From an uncultured Prevotella sp. (lineage in GTDB: Bacteria > Bacteroidota > Bacteroidia > Bacteroidales > Bacteroidaceae), in contig CAKQDQ010000071.1 in the NCBI GenBank assembly GCA_934229335.1, forward strand, positions 1 through 12,403: a DNA stretch of 12,403 nt, written 5' to 3'. The notes beneath the pieces were generated by a model that saw only the letters and a list, made by a program, of their open reading frames with translations, made no database searches and was not told where the DNA came from. Below, in pieces: positions 1 to 6,024 of the stretch. Position numbers and translations under genes: made by a program. The stretch's first letter is position 1; every line of letters starts with the position of its first letter.

Positions 1-2
1 CA

Positions 3-485
3 CGTAGTTCCAACAACAACTACGATGCAGACTACTCTGCCTACGATCCCGCACAGCGTTCTGACGAACCCATATACAATGACGTCATCACAATGGACTC
101 CACCAGTAGCCAACAGCCTCAAAGACCAATAGTTAAGTATGCCACGAACATACGCATTGAGAACATCTCATTCATCAACAGCAACAATACCGTACACATA
201 TCACAAGGCGAAGTTGCGAAGATTGTCTTCGAGATACGTAATGTGACAGACTCGCAATGGGATAATATCGTACCGATGGTACAGGAAACGACAGGCAACA
301 AACGCCTTCTTGTATCTCCCTCCATCATGATAGAGAGCATAGCACCACGCAGAGCAGTACGCTACACCGCCTTTATCAGTGCCCAGAAAAACCTAAAGAC
401 TGGTACGGCACACTTCAAACTAAGCGTAACACGCAACGGAGAAGTTTTCAGCAACGTAGAAGAATTCGACGTTCCACTGAACTAA
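3..485 (+). CDS. 3' end of an unidentified gene with a C-terminal beta-rich domain (partial)
   Basis: The reading frame is open from the left edge with no stop before position 483, so the ATG at 93 is probably an internal methionine and the gene starts outside the window. Visible protein: about 30 residues rich in Asn, Ser, Tyr and Asp (a linker), a Ser/Gln/Pro-rich stretch, then about 115 residues with alternating hydrophobic and polar positions typical of a small beta-sandwich, ending FDVPLN. The pattern is reminiscent of Ig-like or CARDB-like domains on exported proteins, but I recognise no family. The TAA stop at 483-485 is also the left target-site duplication of the repeat element that follows, so an ancestral stop might have been elsewhere or might have been restored by the insertion. 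Function unknown; that it is coding is fairly sure because the upstream extension is uninterrupted. Confidence 0.7.
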   Translation, partial: RSSNNNYDADYSAYDPAQRSDEPIYNDVITMDSTSSQQPQRPIVKYATNIRIENISFINSNNTVHISQGEVAKIVFEIRNVTDSQWDNIVPMVQETTGNKRLLVSPSIMIESIAPRRAVRYTAFISAQKNLKTGTAHFKLSVTRNGEVFSNVEEFDVPLN

Positions 486-681
486 GTAATGGTAAAAAAA
501 TAACTTGGTACAATTTTAACGGAGTTAATTACATAATAAATATAGTTTCCTTTTCATAACTTTTTGGATATTTTGGAGCCATTCATCAGTCACAATACGT
601 GTCATTGCTCCATCTTCATGCCTCCAAACCGTCTCAAAAAACTATGACATAAACTATACCAAATTATTTTATCAGCGTCAC
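486..681 (+). mobile_element. MITE-like element, copy 1 (GTAATGGT/CGTCAC ends)
   Basis: A 196-bp non-coding element. Its left end GTAATGGTAAAAAAATAAC and the reverse complement of its right end (GTGACGCTGATAAAATAAT) form imperfect terminal inverted repeats. It is flanked by TAA at 483-485 and TAA at 682-684. Its centre carries TCATCAGTCACAATACGTGTC, the core shared with the other copies. It is the same subtype as the copy at 11442-11635, which lies in the opposite orientation and matches over most of the length. It fills the gap between the first gene and the lipoprotein gene at 719. No transposase is encoded, so movement would need an enzyme supplied from elsewhere. Confidence 0.75.
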
Positions 682-718
682 TAAATATTTCCAATACAAA
701 TACTAAGAAAGGAATACT

Positions 719-1570
719 ATGAAAAAACTTATTATAATAGCTATGGCGATGGCAATGTTCGCCAGCTGTCAGGACAAGAAAGAACCTGCCCAACCCACAG
801 CCACCGACGTACGCATCGACTCACTACAGCGCATCATAGACCAAAAAGACAACGAGCTAAACGACGTCATGTCAACCTTCAACGAGATACAAGAAGGATT
901 CAGACTCATAGAAGCCGCTGAAAAGAAAGTTAGCGTTATAAAGGACGGCGAAGCCACTAACAAGTCCGAACAGATAAGAGAGAGCATACGTAACATACAA
1001 CAACGTATGCAACACAACCGCGAACTTATAGCAAGACTGCAACAGCAGGTGCGCGAAGGCAGCTCACGCTCAGAAGAACTGCGCCGCACCATAAGCAATT
1101 TCACCAAGGAATTAGAGAATAAAAACAATGAGTTGCAACAGCTACGTGCGGAACTTCAAGAGAAAGACATCAAGATAGCCGAACTCGACAACACCGTTAA
1201 CTCCCTCAATTCTGACGTGTCAGAGCTACGTGAAGAGACAGCTCGCAAGACAGAGACAATAAACAATCAAGACGCTCAACTGCACAGTGCATGGTACGTT
1301 TTCGGTACTAAGAAAGAGCTACAGGAACAGAACATCTACCAGAAAGGTAAGGTATTACAGTCTAACTTCAACAAGAGCTACTTCACAAAGATAGACATTC
1401 GCGTTGATAAAGAGATAAAGCTGTACTCCAAATCAGTACGTATGCTGACCTCCCACCCTTCCAACAGCTACACCCTTCAGCCTGACGCACAGCGTATGTA
1501 CGTGCTACGCATCACCAATCCTCAACTATTCTGGAGCACAAGTAAGTACCTCGTAGTACTCGTTAAGTAA
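719..1570 (+). CDS. Coiled-coil surface lipoprotein, Cbp1 collagen-binding-like family
   Basis: A 283-residue predicted lipoprotein. Residues 1-17 form a signal peptide ending in the lipobox FASC, giving lipidation at Cys17 and likely display on the outer membrane. Residues of about 30-190 are a long heptad-rich coiled coil with abundant Glu, Gln, Lys and Arg. A globular C-terminal part of about 90 residues contains YFTKIDIRV, LTSHPSNSYTL and FWSTSKYLVV. That C-terminal signature is common in Bacteroidales proteins annotated as Cbp1-type collagen-binding adhesins; the family name is from memory and binding is not shown by the sequence. The ATG at 719 is preceded by AAGAAAGGAA, a plausible ribosome site. 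The gene stands alone between two repeat insertions, with the bidirectional terminator at 1976-2026 beyond the downstream repeats. No good TAnnTTTG box lies between the upstream MITE and the start. Confidence 0.82.
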   Translation: MKKLIIIAMAMAMFASCQDKKEPAQPTATDVRIDSLQRIIDQKDNELNDVMSTFNEIQEGFRLIEAAEKKVSVIKDGEATNKSEQIRESIRNIQQRMQHNRELIARLQQQVREGSSRSEELRRTISNFTKELENKNNELQQLRAELQEKDIKIAELDNTVNSLNSDVSELREETARKTETINNQDAQLHSAWYVFGTKKELQEQNIYQKGKVLQSNFNKSYFTKIDIRVDKEIKLYSKSVRMLTSHPSNSYTLQPDAQRMYVLRITNPQLFWSTSKYLVVLVK

Positions 1571-1571
1571 C

Positions 1572-1601
1572 AAGTAAGTATTCTATATTAAGTAAGTATT
1601 C
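1572..1601 (+). repeat. Duplicated MITE tip (AAGTAAGTATTC, two copies 18 bp apart)
   Basis: AAGTAAGTATTC occurs at 1572-1583 and again at 1590-1601, where the second copy forms the left tip of the MITE at 1591. The first copy starts two bases after the lipoprotein stop codon. It may be a stub of an earlier or imperfect insertion of the same element; chance is possible in such AT-rich sequence. Confidence 0.5.
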
Positions 1602-1784
1602 AAAATTATTATTATAAATAGGCAAGTTAATGTTCTCGTATTATTGAGAATATTTAATACTGTATCGTTTGGTCATCAGCTTCCACTGTTTCCAGTCACA
1701 ATGCTCGCATTGCTCTCTCATACAGTTAAACCAGCTGCCTCAAAATAGCCAATATAAAATATTAAAATAATTTTGAACACTTAC
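1591..1784 (+). mobile_element. MITE-like element, copy A (GTAAGTATTC ends)
   Basis: A 194-bp element. Its left end AGTAAGTATTCAAAATTATT pairs with its right end AATTTTGAACACTTAC as terminal inverted repeats. TTA flanks it at 1588-1590 and 1785-1787. The interior contains GTCACAATGCTCGCATTGCTC (the shared core) between arms that can pair with each other, such as TTGGTCATCAGC and AACCAGCTGCC, so the whole unit is a long imperfect hairpin. The right terminal repeat contains an outward TAATTTTG, matching the Bacteroidetes -7 box TAnnTTTG; the left repeat carries the same box facing outward on the other strand. Immediately joined to copy B. Confidence 0.75.
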
Positions 1785-1787
1785 TTA

Positions 1788-1963
1788 TTATTATAAAAGA
1801 GTAAGTTAATGTTCTCGTATTATTGAGAATATTTAATACTGTATCGTTTGGTCATCAGCTTCCACTGTTTTCGGTCACGATGCTCGTATTACTCTCTCAA
1901 ACAGTTAAACCAGCTGCCTCAAAATAGCCAATATTAAATATTAAAATAACTGGTAACACTTAC
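1788..1963 (+). mobile_element. MITE-like element, copy B (left terminus missing)
   Basis: Very similar to copy A at an exact offset of 179 bp, from the TATTATTATAAA segment to the right end CACTTAC. It lacks the first 15 or so bases of the left terminal repeat: the right end of copy A runs straight into the internal part of copy B. The right terminal repeat is altered (ataactggtaacacttac), so its outward TAATTTTG box is lost. Followed by TTA at 1964-1966. This is either a tandem duplication of copy A or one element inserted into the end of another. Confidence 0.72.
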
Positions 1964-1975
1964 TTAAACCACAAA

Positions 1976-2026
1976 AAAGACGCCTTGCTTTACGCACCAT
2001 ATCGGTACACAAAGCAAGGCGTCTTT
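1976..2026. terminator. Bidirectional intrinsic terminator
   Basis: A perfect 16-bp stem, AAAGACGCCTTGCTTT (1976-1991) with AAAGCAAGGCGTCTTT (2011-2026), around a 19-nt loop. On the minus strand it is followed by a run of six T, serving the EamA gene that ends at 2102; on the plus strand it is followed by TTTATTATTATC, serving the lipoprotein gene. Placed between two convergent genes as expected. Confidence 0.88.
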
Positions 2027-2101
2027 ATTATTATCATCCGCAATAATGTGGTTTTATAAATTACCACCTCCACAATTATTGATAACAATTGTCCCCCCAA
2101 G

Positions 2102-3031
2102 CTATTTGCTTATTGTGTTTTTATTACCTTTCCTCTTACGCCATGTAAGTATCGTTACAGCCGCCAGCACCATCAATCCACCAGTGACCGTAGCTACGCC
2201 ACACGGCTCTCCAAACATTACTACACCTACCACCATAGCCGTAAAAGGCTCAAAAGCACCCAATATCGCCACTACAGTAGTGTCAACAAGGCGCAATGCC
2301 ATGGTAACACAGATATTACTAAACGCAGTAGGCAACAGCCCCAACAGCATGAGGTCTATCCACGACTTAGTGTTTGGCACTTCATCTATGCCTCCCTCCA
2401 CTATCATAGCGTACAGGAAGAGTATTATCAGGGCTATAAAAAAGATATAAAACGTCAGCTTCAAGCTCGGCATCTTGTTTATCTTCAGCCTTGGCAGCAT
2501 CACAAGATACGCTCCGTAGCCTATTCCCGAACACAAACCTAACGCCACACCAATAGCAGAAAAACGTGCGTCGTCAGCAAAAAAGCCCGACAGCAACATC
2601 ACTCCAAGCGTCGTCAGCACCAAAGAGATAAACTTACGCCACGTCATTCGTTCCCTAAGAAATAACAGTCCTATTACCGAGCACCATAGAGGATTGGTAT
2701 ATACAAACGATGTCGCCACACCAGAAGAGATATAGTCATAACTCGCAAACAACGTCCACGCACACACTATATACAGCGATGACAACAGCGAGACACGCCA
2801 GAAGTCACCCCATGTTATGCGTAACGACACCTGCCTATACAGCAAAAATGCCAGCATAAACAGCGAGCCGAACAAGAATCTATAAAATATTGTACTTATA
2901 TACCCCATCCCAGCAGCAATAACTGGAATAGTAAACATTGGTATCAGTCCAAAGGACGCACCAGATACCACTGCGAGGACGCAGCCCCTCCATTGTCCTT
3001 CGTTGCTTTGCCCGTTGATGTTTTCTTGCAT
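2102..3031 (-). CDS. EamA/DMT-family inner-membrane transporter
   Basis: A 309-residue protein with about ten hydrophobic segments in two tandem EamA halves (roughly residues 14-145 and 160-297). Typical EamA features are SSGVATSFVYTNPLW then LFLRERMTW at the end of the first half, and GAFEPFTAMVVGVVMFGEP in the matching place of the second half. The basic C-terminus RKRKGNK should be cytoplasmic. Members of the drug/metabolite transporter superfamily move small metabolites; the substrate cannot be read from sequence. The ATG at 3031 is the only well placed start, since the next Met (residue 32) lies inside the first membrane segment. This start lies 88 nt inside the preceding lipoprotein gene in another frame, so translation is probably coupled to that gene. 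Terminated at 1976-2026. Confidence 0.9.
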   Translation of the reverse strand: MQENINGQSNEGQWRGCVLAVVSGASFGLIPMFTIPVIAAGMGYISTIFYRFLFGSLFMLAFLLYRQVSLRITWGDFWRVSLLSSLYIVCAWTLFASYDYISSGVATSFVYTNPLWCSVIGLLFLRERMTWRKFISLVLTTLGVMLLSGFFADDARFSAIGVALGLCSGIGYGAYLVMLPRLKINKMPSLKLTFYIFFIALIILFLYAMIVEGGIDEVPNTKSWIDLMLLGLLPTAFSNICVTMALRLVDTTVVAILGAFEPFTAMVVGVVMFGEPCGVATVTGGLMVLAAVTILTWRKRKGNKNTISK

Positions 3032-3840
3032 TTTACTATTATTGGATCTTTCTTCTTACTTGTGTTACTATTCCTTGCGACAGTCTTTTTCTTTCCGTCT
3101 TGTGTTGATGCCGTCGCGTTTGCAGTGTTAGTGTTTTGCTTTTTCTGCGCATCCTTTTTATACTGCTGCGGTTTTGCCGTTTTATCTCTCTGTGACGTTT
3201 GCCTTACCGCACCAGTTTTATTGTTCGCCTCCTTTGGTTTCTGCGCAGCACTCTCTGTTTTTTGCACCGCCTTCTTCTCTCTCGAACGCACTCCTGGGCG
3301 GTCATATCCTGCGTTATTCTCCCCATTCTCATCAGCATCGCCATTCTCATTTTTCCTCAAGTGTCTTACGGATGGACGCGACGGAGCAGGACCATCATCC
3401 TCAACCGTAGGCTCATGCCTTATCTCTTCCTCCTGCGGCCAACGCCTTCTTCTCGCATTAAGGATAGCAGAGTCGCCTACAGCAGCCATAAACTGCTTCA
3501 CTATGTAGTTCTGCGTCGCCATATCCTCCATATCGTCATAGTGTTTCTTTACGAACTTATGCAGCGAACTGGCATATATATCAGCCGATACATCGTCGCC
3601 TATTTCCCTAAAATACATCAGGTTATCAAGTCCCTCCTCGCACAATGCCGCAGCCGACTGAATGTCGTCGTCACGCAAGAAGCGTGCCAGGTCTCTCCCC
3701 ATGACAGCAGCAAGCTCAACAATGCTTTCAGAATCTGGTTTCTCTATCTTCGAAGTGTCCAAGTCTTCCCCACCCGACGACTGTCCGCCGCAGGCACAAA
3801 GAACTAAGGATAACACCAGCAAAAAAATCAACTTCTTCAT
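2944..3840 (-). CDS. Lipoprotein with a small N-terminal domain and a long basic disordered tail
   Basis: A 298-residue protein. The signal peptide ends in LCAC, giving lipidation at Cys17. Residues of about 35-130 look helical and folded (VELAAVMGRDLARFL, then Asp/Glu-rich helices). From about 131 the chain is low complexity: an RRRRW patch, an acidic Pro/Asn-rich linker, then a tail of about 110 residues rich in Lys, Gln, Thr and Asn. I do not recognise the family. A Lys-rich extracytoplasmic tail could contact acidic surface polymers, but that is a guess. The last 28 residues lie in the 88-nt overlap with the EamA gene. TAATAGTAA in the next frame, just before the EamA ATG, suggests the ancestral protein ended there. 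Long plus-strand frames across this gene are composition shadows. Confidence 0.8.
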   Translation of the reverse strand: MKKLIFLLVLSLVLCACGGQSSGGEDLDTSKIEKPDSESIVELAAVMGRDLARFLRDDDIQSAAALCEEGLDNLMYFREIGDDVSADIYASSLHKFVKKHYDDMEDMATQNYIVKQFMAAVGDSAILNARRRRWPQEEEIRHEPTVEDDGPAPSRPSVRHLRKNENGDADENGENNAGYDRPGVRSREKKAVQKTESAAQKPKEANNKTGAVRQTSQRDKTAKPQQYKKDAQKKQNTNTANATASTQDGKKKTVARNSNTSKKKDPIIVKCKKTSTGKATKDNGGAASSQWYLVRPLD

Positions 3841-3845
3841 AAATG

Positions 3846-3853
3846 CAAAGTTA
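3846..3853 (-). promoter_or_regulatory. -7 promoter box TAACTTTG for the basic lipoprotein gene
   Basis: Reading on the minus strand, TAACTTTG matches the Bacteroidetes -7 consensus TAnnTTTG and ends 5 nt before the ATG at 3840. No clear TTTG is found 19-21 nt upstream. If used, the transcript would start at or within a few bases of the start codon. Confidence 0.5.
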
Positions 3854-3871
3854 ACAAAAAAAGACGAATAA

Positions 3872-3903
3872 CTTGTTTGATTGGATTTTTTTTTTTAATT
3901 TTG
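3872..3903 (+). promoter_or_regulatory. Candidate promoter CTTG-N20-TAATTTTG for the acetyltransferase gene
   Basis: TAATTTTG at 3896-3903 fits TAnnTTTG, and CTTG at 3872-3875 is one base from the -33 TTTG at a 20-nt spacing. A 14-base T run lies within the spacer. The ATG at 3912 is only 8 nt beyond the -7 box, so the leader would be almost absent. It shares the 71-bp gap with the divergent lipoprotein promoter. Confidence 0.5.
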
Positions 3904-3911
3904 TCGTTAAA

Positions 3912-4865
3912 ATGATTTACATCTCACCATATTCAGCAGAACAAGCGTCACAATGGGATTCCTTTGTGCGTACTTCCCGCAACGGAACATTTCTCTTTTT
4001 GCGTGGCTACATGGATTATCATAGCGACCGTTTCCGTGATAATTCGCTGATTTACCGCAACGAGAAAGGGAAGATTGTGGCAGTAATGCCATGCAATGCC
4101 ATCGGTGATGAGTTGCACAGCCATCAGGGATTGACATACGGAGGATTCATCTTGGCACCATCTACCCACGCTTATGAGGTGGAAGCAATGTTCGATGTTA
4201 CCAAAGCCTATCTTCGAGAGCAAGGCTTCAAGAAGTGGTTTTACAAGCCTGTACCGACCATTTATCACGACATTCCCACCCAAGAGGAAGAATATTTCCT
4301 TTGGAAAAACGGCGCAAGACTCATTGAATGTAACCTAAGCAGCACAATAGATTATCGTGCCCAGCAACCATTAAGAATCGACAGCAGTCGACGTTACATC
4401 GCAAACAAACTAAAAAAAGATGACGTAAGAGTTGATACGAACACGCCTTTACAGGTCTTCTGGCCCATACTTTGCAGGAATTTGGAGAACAAATACGGTG
4501 CGCAACCTGTTCACTCACTTGAAGAGATAACGCTGTTGCAAAGCCGTTTTCCCGAAAACATACGCTGTTGTACCGCTGTTTCGCCAACAAATGAGATTCT
4601 TGCGGGAACCGTTGTTTATATATTCCGTCAGGTAGCTCATCTACAATACAGTTCCGCATCAGAGCAAGGACAGAGCATTGGTGCCCAAGACTTCCTTTAT
4701 TCTGCCCTCATCAACCACTATAAAGAGATGCCGCAGATACACTATTTCGACTTAGGCACAAGCAATGAAGAGCACGGTAAAATACTGAACAAGTCCCTTA
4801 ATACCTACAAAGAACACTTCGGAGCGAGAGGAGTGGCATACAAGAGGTATCTGATTGAGCTTTAG
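3912..4865 (+). CDS. FemAB/GNAT-like acyltransferase of a surface-glycan locus
   Basis: A 317-residue cytoplasmic protein. The frame is open from 3873, but the ATG at 3912 gives the usual N-terminus MIYISPYS, whereas the longer form would read through the promoter T tract. N-terminal landmarks are NGTFLFLRGYMDYHSDRF and LTYGGFI. The C-terminal half holds the segment YFDLGTSNEEHGKILNKSL, typical of Bacteroidetes GNAT proteins distantly related to FemAB, which transfer acyl or aminoacyl groups. By context it may acylate an amino sugar or lipid-linked glycan precursor made with the ketoisomerase at 5577. Donor and acceptor are not visible in the sequence. The gene is followed two bases later by a short ORF that is cut by a palindromic repeat, so the original operon was probably interrupted here. 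Confidence 0.8.
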   Translation: MIYISPYSAEQASQWDSFVRTSRNGTFLFLRGYMDYHSDRFRDNSLIYRNEKGKIVAVMPCNAIGDELHSHQGLTYGGFILAPSTHAYEVEAMFDVTKAYLREQGFKKWFYKPVPTIYHDIPTQEEEYFLWKNGARLIECNLSSTIDYRAQQPLRIDSSRRYIANKLKKDDVRVDTNTPLQVFWPILCRNLENKYGAQPVHSLEEITLLQSRFPENIRCCTAVSPTNEILAGTVVYIFRQVAHLQYSSASEQGQSIGAQDFLYSALINHYKEMPQIHYFDLGTSNEEHGKILNKSLNTYKEHFGARGVAYKRYLIEL

Positions 4866-4867
4866 CC

Positions 4868-5041
4868 ATGTCAAGCTATAACCCAAGAATGTTCGACTGG
4901 CATGTAAATACCATTGATACTATCAGCAAGACATCCATTAATCACTTACTTACAGAAGTTTCTCTAAGTTTGCAGAGGATTGCAGATTTAGGCAGGTACG
5001 GGCTGAAAGCCCAACAAGCGCATAGCCCAGGGCAAGCGTAG
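4868..5041 (+). pseudogene. Possible truncated gene cut by the palindromic element
   Basis: An ATG two bases after the acetyltransferase stop opens a 57-codon frame (MSSYNPRMFDWHVNTIDTIS at the start). The first 38 or so residues look like ordinary protein. From about 4983 the frame enters the palindromic repeat and ends at TAG 5039-5041 inside it. Spacing of this kind is typical of an operon's next gene, so this may be the surviving 5' end of a lost gene. I do not recognise the residues, and no continuation is evident beyond the repeat. It could equally be chance non-coding sequence. Confidence 0.3.
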
Positions 5042-5348
5042 CGACACCCTGGGGATGAATATCGAACAACATATCATCAACGCTCTGAAAGAGCAAAAGC
5101 GTTATAAATGTGGCACAGTCATTGAGAAGTATCAAGGTATGCATCACAAGAAAATGTAGTTTCAAGATGAGTCGCAAAAAATGTTAGAATCATATGGAGT
5201 GGATTACAACAAGGAATACGTGTTTAAGGATTAACGCTTTTGCTCTTGCAGAGCGTACCTTTGATAATACGACAACACCCAGGGTGTCGCTACGCTTGCC
5301 CTGGGCTATGCGCTCATTGGGCTTTCAGCCCGCTTTGAACTAAATCTG
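4983..5348. mobile_element. REP-like palindromic element enclosing a transposase relic
   Basis: A large inverted repeat. CAGATTTAG at 4983-4991 and CTAAATCTG at 5340-5348 are the outer ends. Long arms containing CGGGCTGAAAGCCCAA, GCGCATAGCCCAGGGCAAGC and ACACCCTGGG occur at 4999-5053 and, inverted, at about 5276-5332. Inner arms CTCTGAAAGAGCAAAAGCGT (5083-5102) and ACGCTTTTGCTCTTGCAGAG (5235-5254) form a second pair. GGGCTGAAAGCCC and CTCTGAAAGAG are themselves tiny hairpins with a GAA loop. The same arms recur at 11836-12147. Between the inner arms lies the transposase-like relic at 5103-5234. Confidence 0.8.
5103..5234 (+). pseudogene. Decayed C-terminus of an IS200/REP-type tyrosine (Y1) transposase
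   Basis: In the frame running through 5109, the sequence between the palindrome arms reads YKCGTVIEKYQGMHHKKM, stop (TAG 5157-5159), FQDESQKMLESYGVDYNKEY, VFKD, stop (TAA 5232-5234). The pattern of an IEKY helix, two His followed by basic residues, FQDE, then L-x-x-YGV-x-Y-x-x-x-Y and an aromatic/Asp end, resembles from memory the C-terminal tail of Bacteroidetes IS200/REP-associated transposases. The HUH catalytic core and nucleophilic Tyr are missing and the frame is broken, so it cannot be active. Its position between inverted REP-like arms is what a decayed REP-transposase unit would look like. The identification rests on a short stretch. Confidence 0.55.
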
Positions 5349-5364
5349 AAATTTGAGTAACTTA

Positions 5365-5558
5365 AATAAATAGTCAAAATAATTTTTATAAATGAGTAAG
5401 TTTATATTCTTGTATTATTGTGAATATTTAATACAGTCTCTTTTGGGCATCAGCTTTCCCTGTTTTTGGTCACAATACTTGCATTGCTCACTCAAACAGT
5501 GAATCCTGCTACCTCAAAATAGCCTATATTAAATATTAAAATAATTTTGAACACTTAC
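5365..5558 (+). mobile_element. MITE-like element, copy C, directly upstream of the ketoisomerase gene
   Basis: A 194-bp element of the same subtype as copies A and B: left end ATAAATAGTCAAAATAATT, right end AATTTTGAACACTTAC, core GTCACAATACTTGCATTGCTC, flanked by TTA at 5362-5364 and 5559-5561. It is more diverged from A than A is from B, suggesting an older insertion. Its right end stops 18 bp before the ATG at 5577 and carries TAATTTTG facing the gene. Its left side abuts the palindromic element that ends at 5348. Confidence 0.74.
5542..5549 (+). promoter_or_regulatory. MITE-borne -7 box TAATTTTG upstream of the ketoisomerase operon
   Basis: TAATTTTG in the right terminal repeat of copy C matches the Bacteroidetes TAnnTTTG box and would start transcription roughly 20-25 nt before the ATG at 5577. 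A TTTG -33 element is not present at the usual distance, so strength is uncertain. It is the only promoter-like site seen between the acetyltransferase gene and this operon segment. Confidence 0.42.
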
Positions 5559-5576
5559 TTACAAAACAAGAGACAA

Positions 5577-5993
5577 ATGTTAGGCAAAATAATTGAATTA
5601 CCCAAAATCTCCGACCCAAGAGGTAACCTTACTGTCTGCGAGCAGGAAAGGAACGTGCCTTTTGAAGTAAAGAGAATATACTGGACGTACGATGTTCCAG
5701 GAGGCGGAAGTCGCGGTGGTCACGCCCATAAAGAGATTTACGAGTTTCTCGTTGCCACCAGTGGCTCATTTCATGTTACATTAGACAACGGCAAGGAGAA
5801 AAAGACTTTTATGCTCAACCACCCTTGGGAAGGACTACTGATATACCCTGGCGTATGGCGAACATTAGATGATTTCTCTTCTGGATCGGTATGTATGGTT
5901 CTGGCTTCAGACTATTATGACGAAGCCGACTATATACGTAACTATAAGGAATACCGCAAAATGATACGTGAAGGCAAACTTAACGGAGTGTAG
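5577..5993 (+). CDS. dTDP-4-dehydro-6-deoxyhexose 3,4-ketoisomerase, FdtA/QdtA (WxcM-like) family
   Basis: A 138-residue single-domain cupin, the usual length of the family. It starts at the ATG at 5577 (MLGKIIELPKISDPRGNLTV); an upstream TTG at 5547 lies inside the MITE terminal repeat and adds ten unlikely residues. Characteristic features are DPRGNLTV, the motif RGGHAHKEIYEFLVA with two His at residues 49 and 51, where the family's catalytic histidines are expected, and PWEGLLIYPGVWRTL. Family members shift the keto group from C4 to C3 of dTDP-4-keto-6-deoxyglucose, preparing it for a C3 aminotransferase on the way to 3-amino-3,6-dideoxy sugars. No aminotransferase or dTDP-glucose enzymes lie in this window. 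First gene of a three-gene unit with the flippase and ATP-grasp genes; likely driven from the MITE just upstream. Confidence 0.88.
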   Translation: MLGKIIELPKISDPRGNLTVCEQERNVPFEVKRIYWTYDVPGGGSRGGHAHKEIYEFLVATSGSFHVTLDNGKEKKTFMLNHPWEGLLIYPGVWRTLDDFSSGSVCMVLASDYYDEADYIRNYKEYRKMIREGKLNGV

Positions 5994-6024
5994 TACCCAC
6001 CCTCTCTTAGTACCCCCAAAACTC

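Noticed and set aside
602..793. 63-residue minus-strand frame over the first MITE
   Set aside because: It merely reads the MITE and the reverse of the adjacent signal peptide; the similarity with the frame at 11312 comes from shared repeat DNA, and there is no sign of codon-level conservation.
1588..1966. CRISPR or satellite array
   Set aside because: There are only two long units without unique spacers, and terminal inverted repeats plus a dispersed third copy identify them as mobile elements.
2993..3807. Long plus-strand frames (2993-3508 and 3199-3807) opposite the basic lipoprotein
   Set aside because: They are Cys/Phe/Ser- and Arg/Leu-rich translations of the complement of a Lys/Asn-rich gene, without a promoter or family features.
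4950..5177. 75-residue minus-strand frame over the palindromic element
   Set aside because: Most of it is translated hairpin arm; the plus-strand relic in the same place has better protein-like features.
5547..5576. TTG at 5547 as start of the ketoisomerase
   Set aside because: It lies within the MITE terminal repeat and overlaps the putative -7 box; the ATG at 5577 gives the family's normal N-terminus and length.
5968..6024. GTG at 5968 as start of the flippase
   Set aside because: It would overlap the ketoisomerase gene and add 19 residues rich in Pro and polar amino acids before the typical MRDNKYNVILKTT start at 6025.
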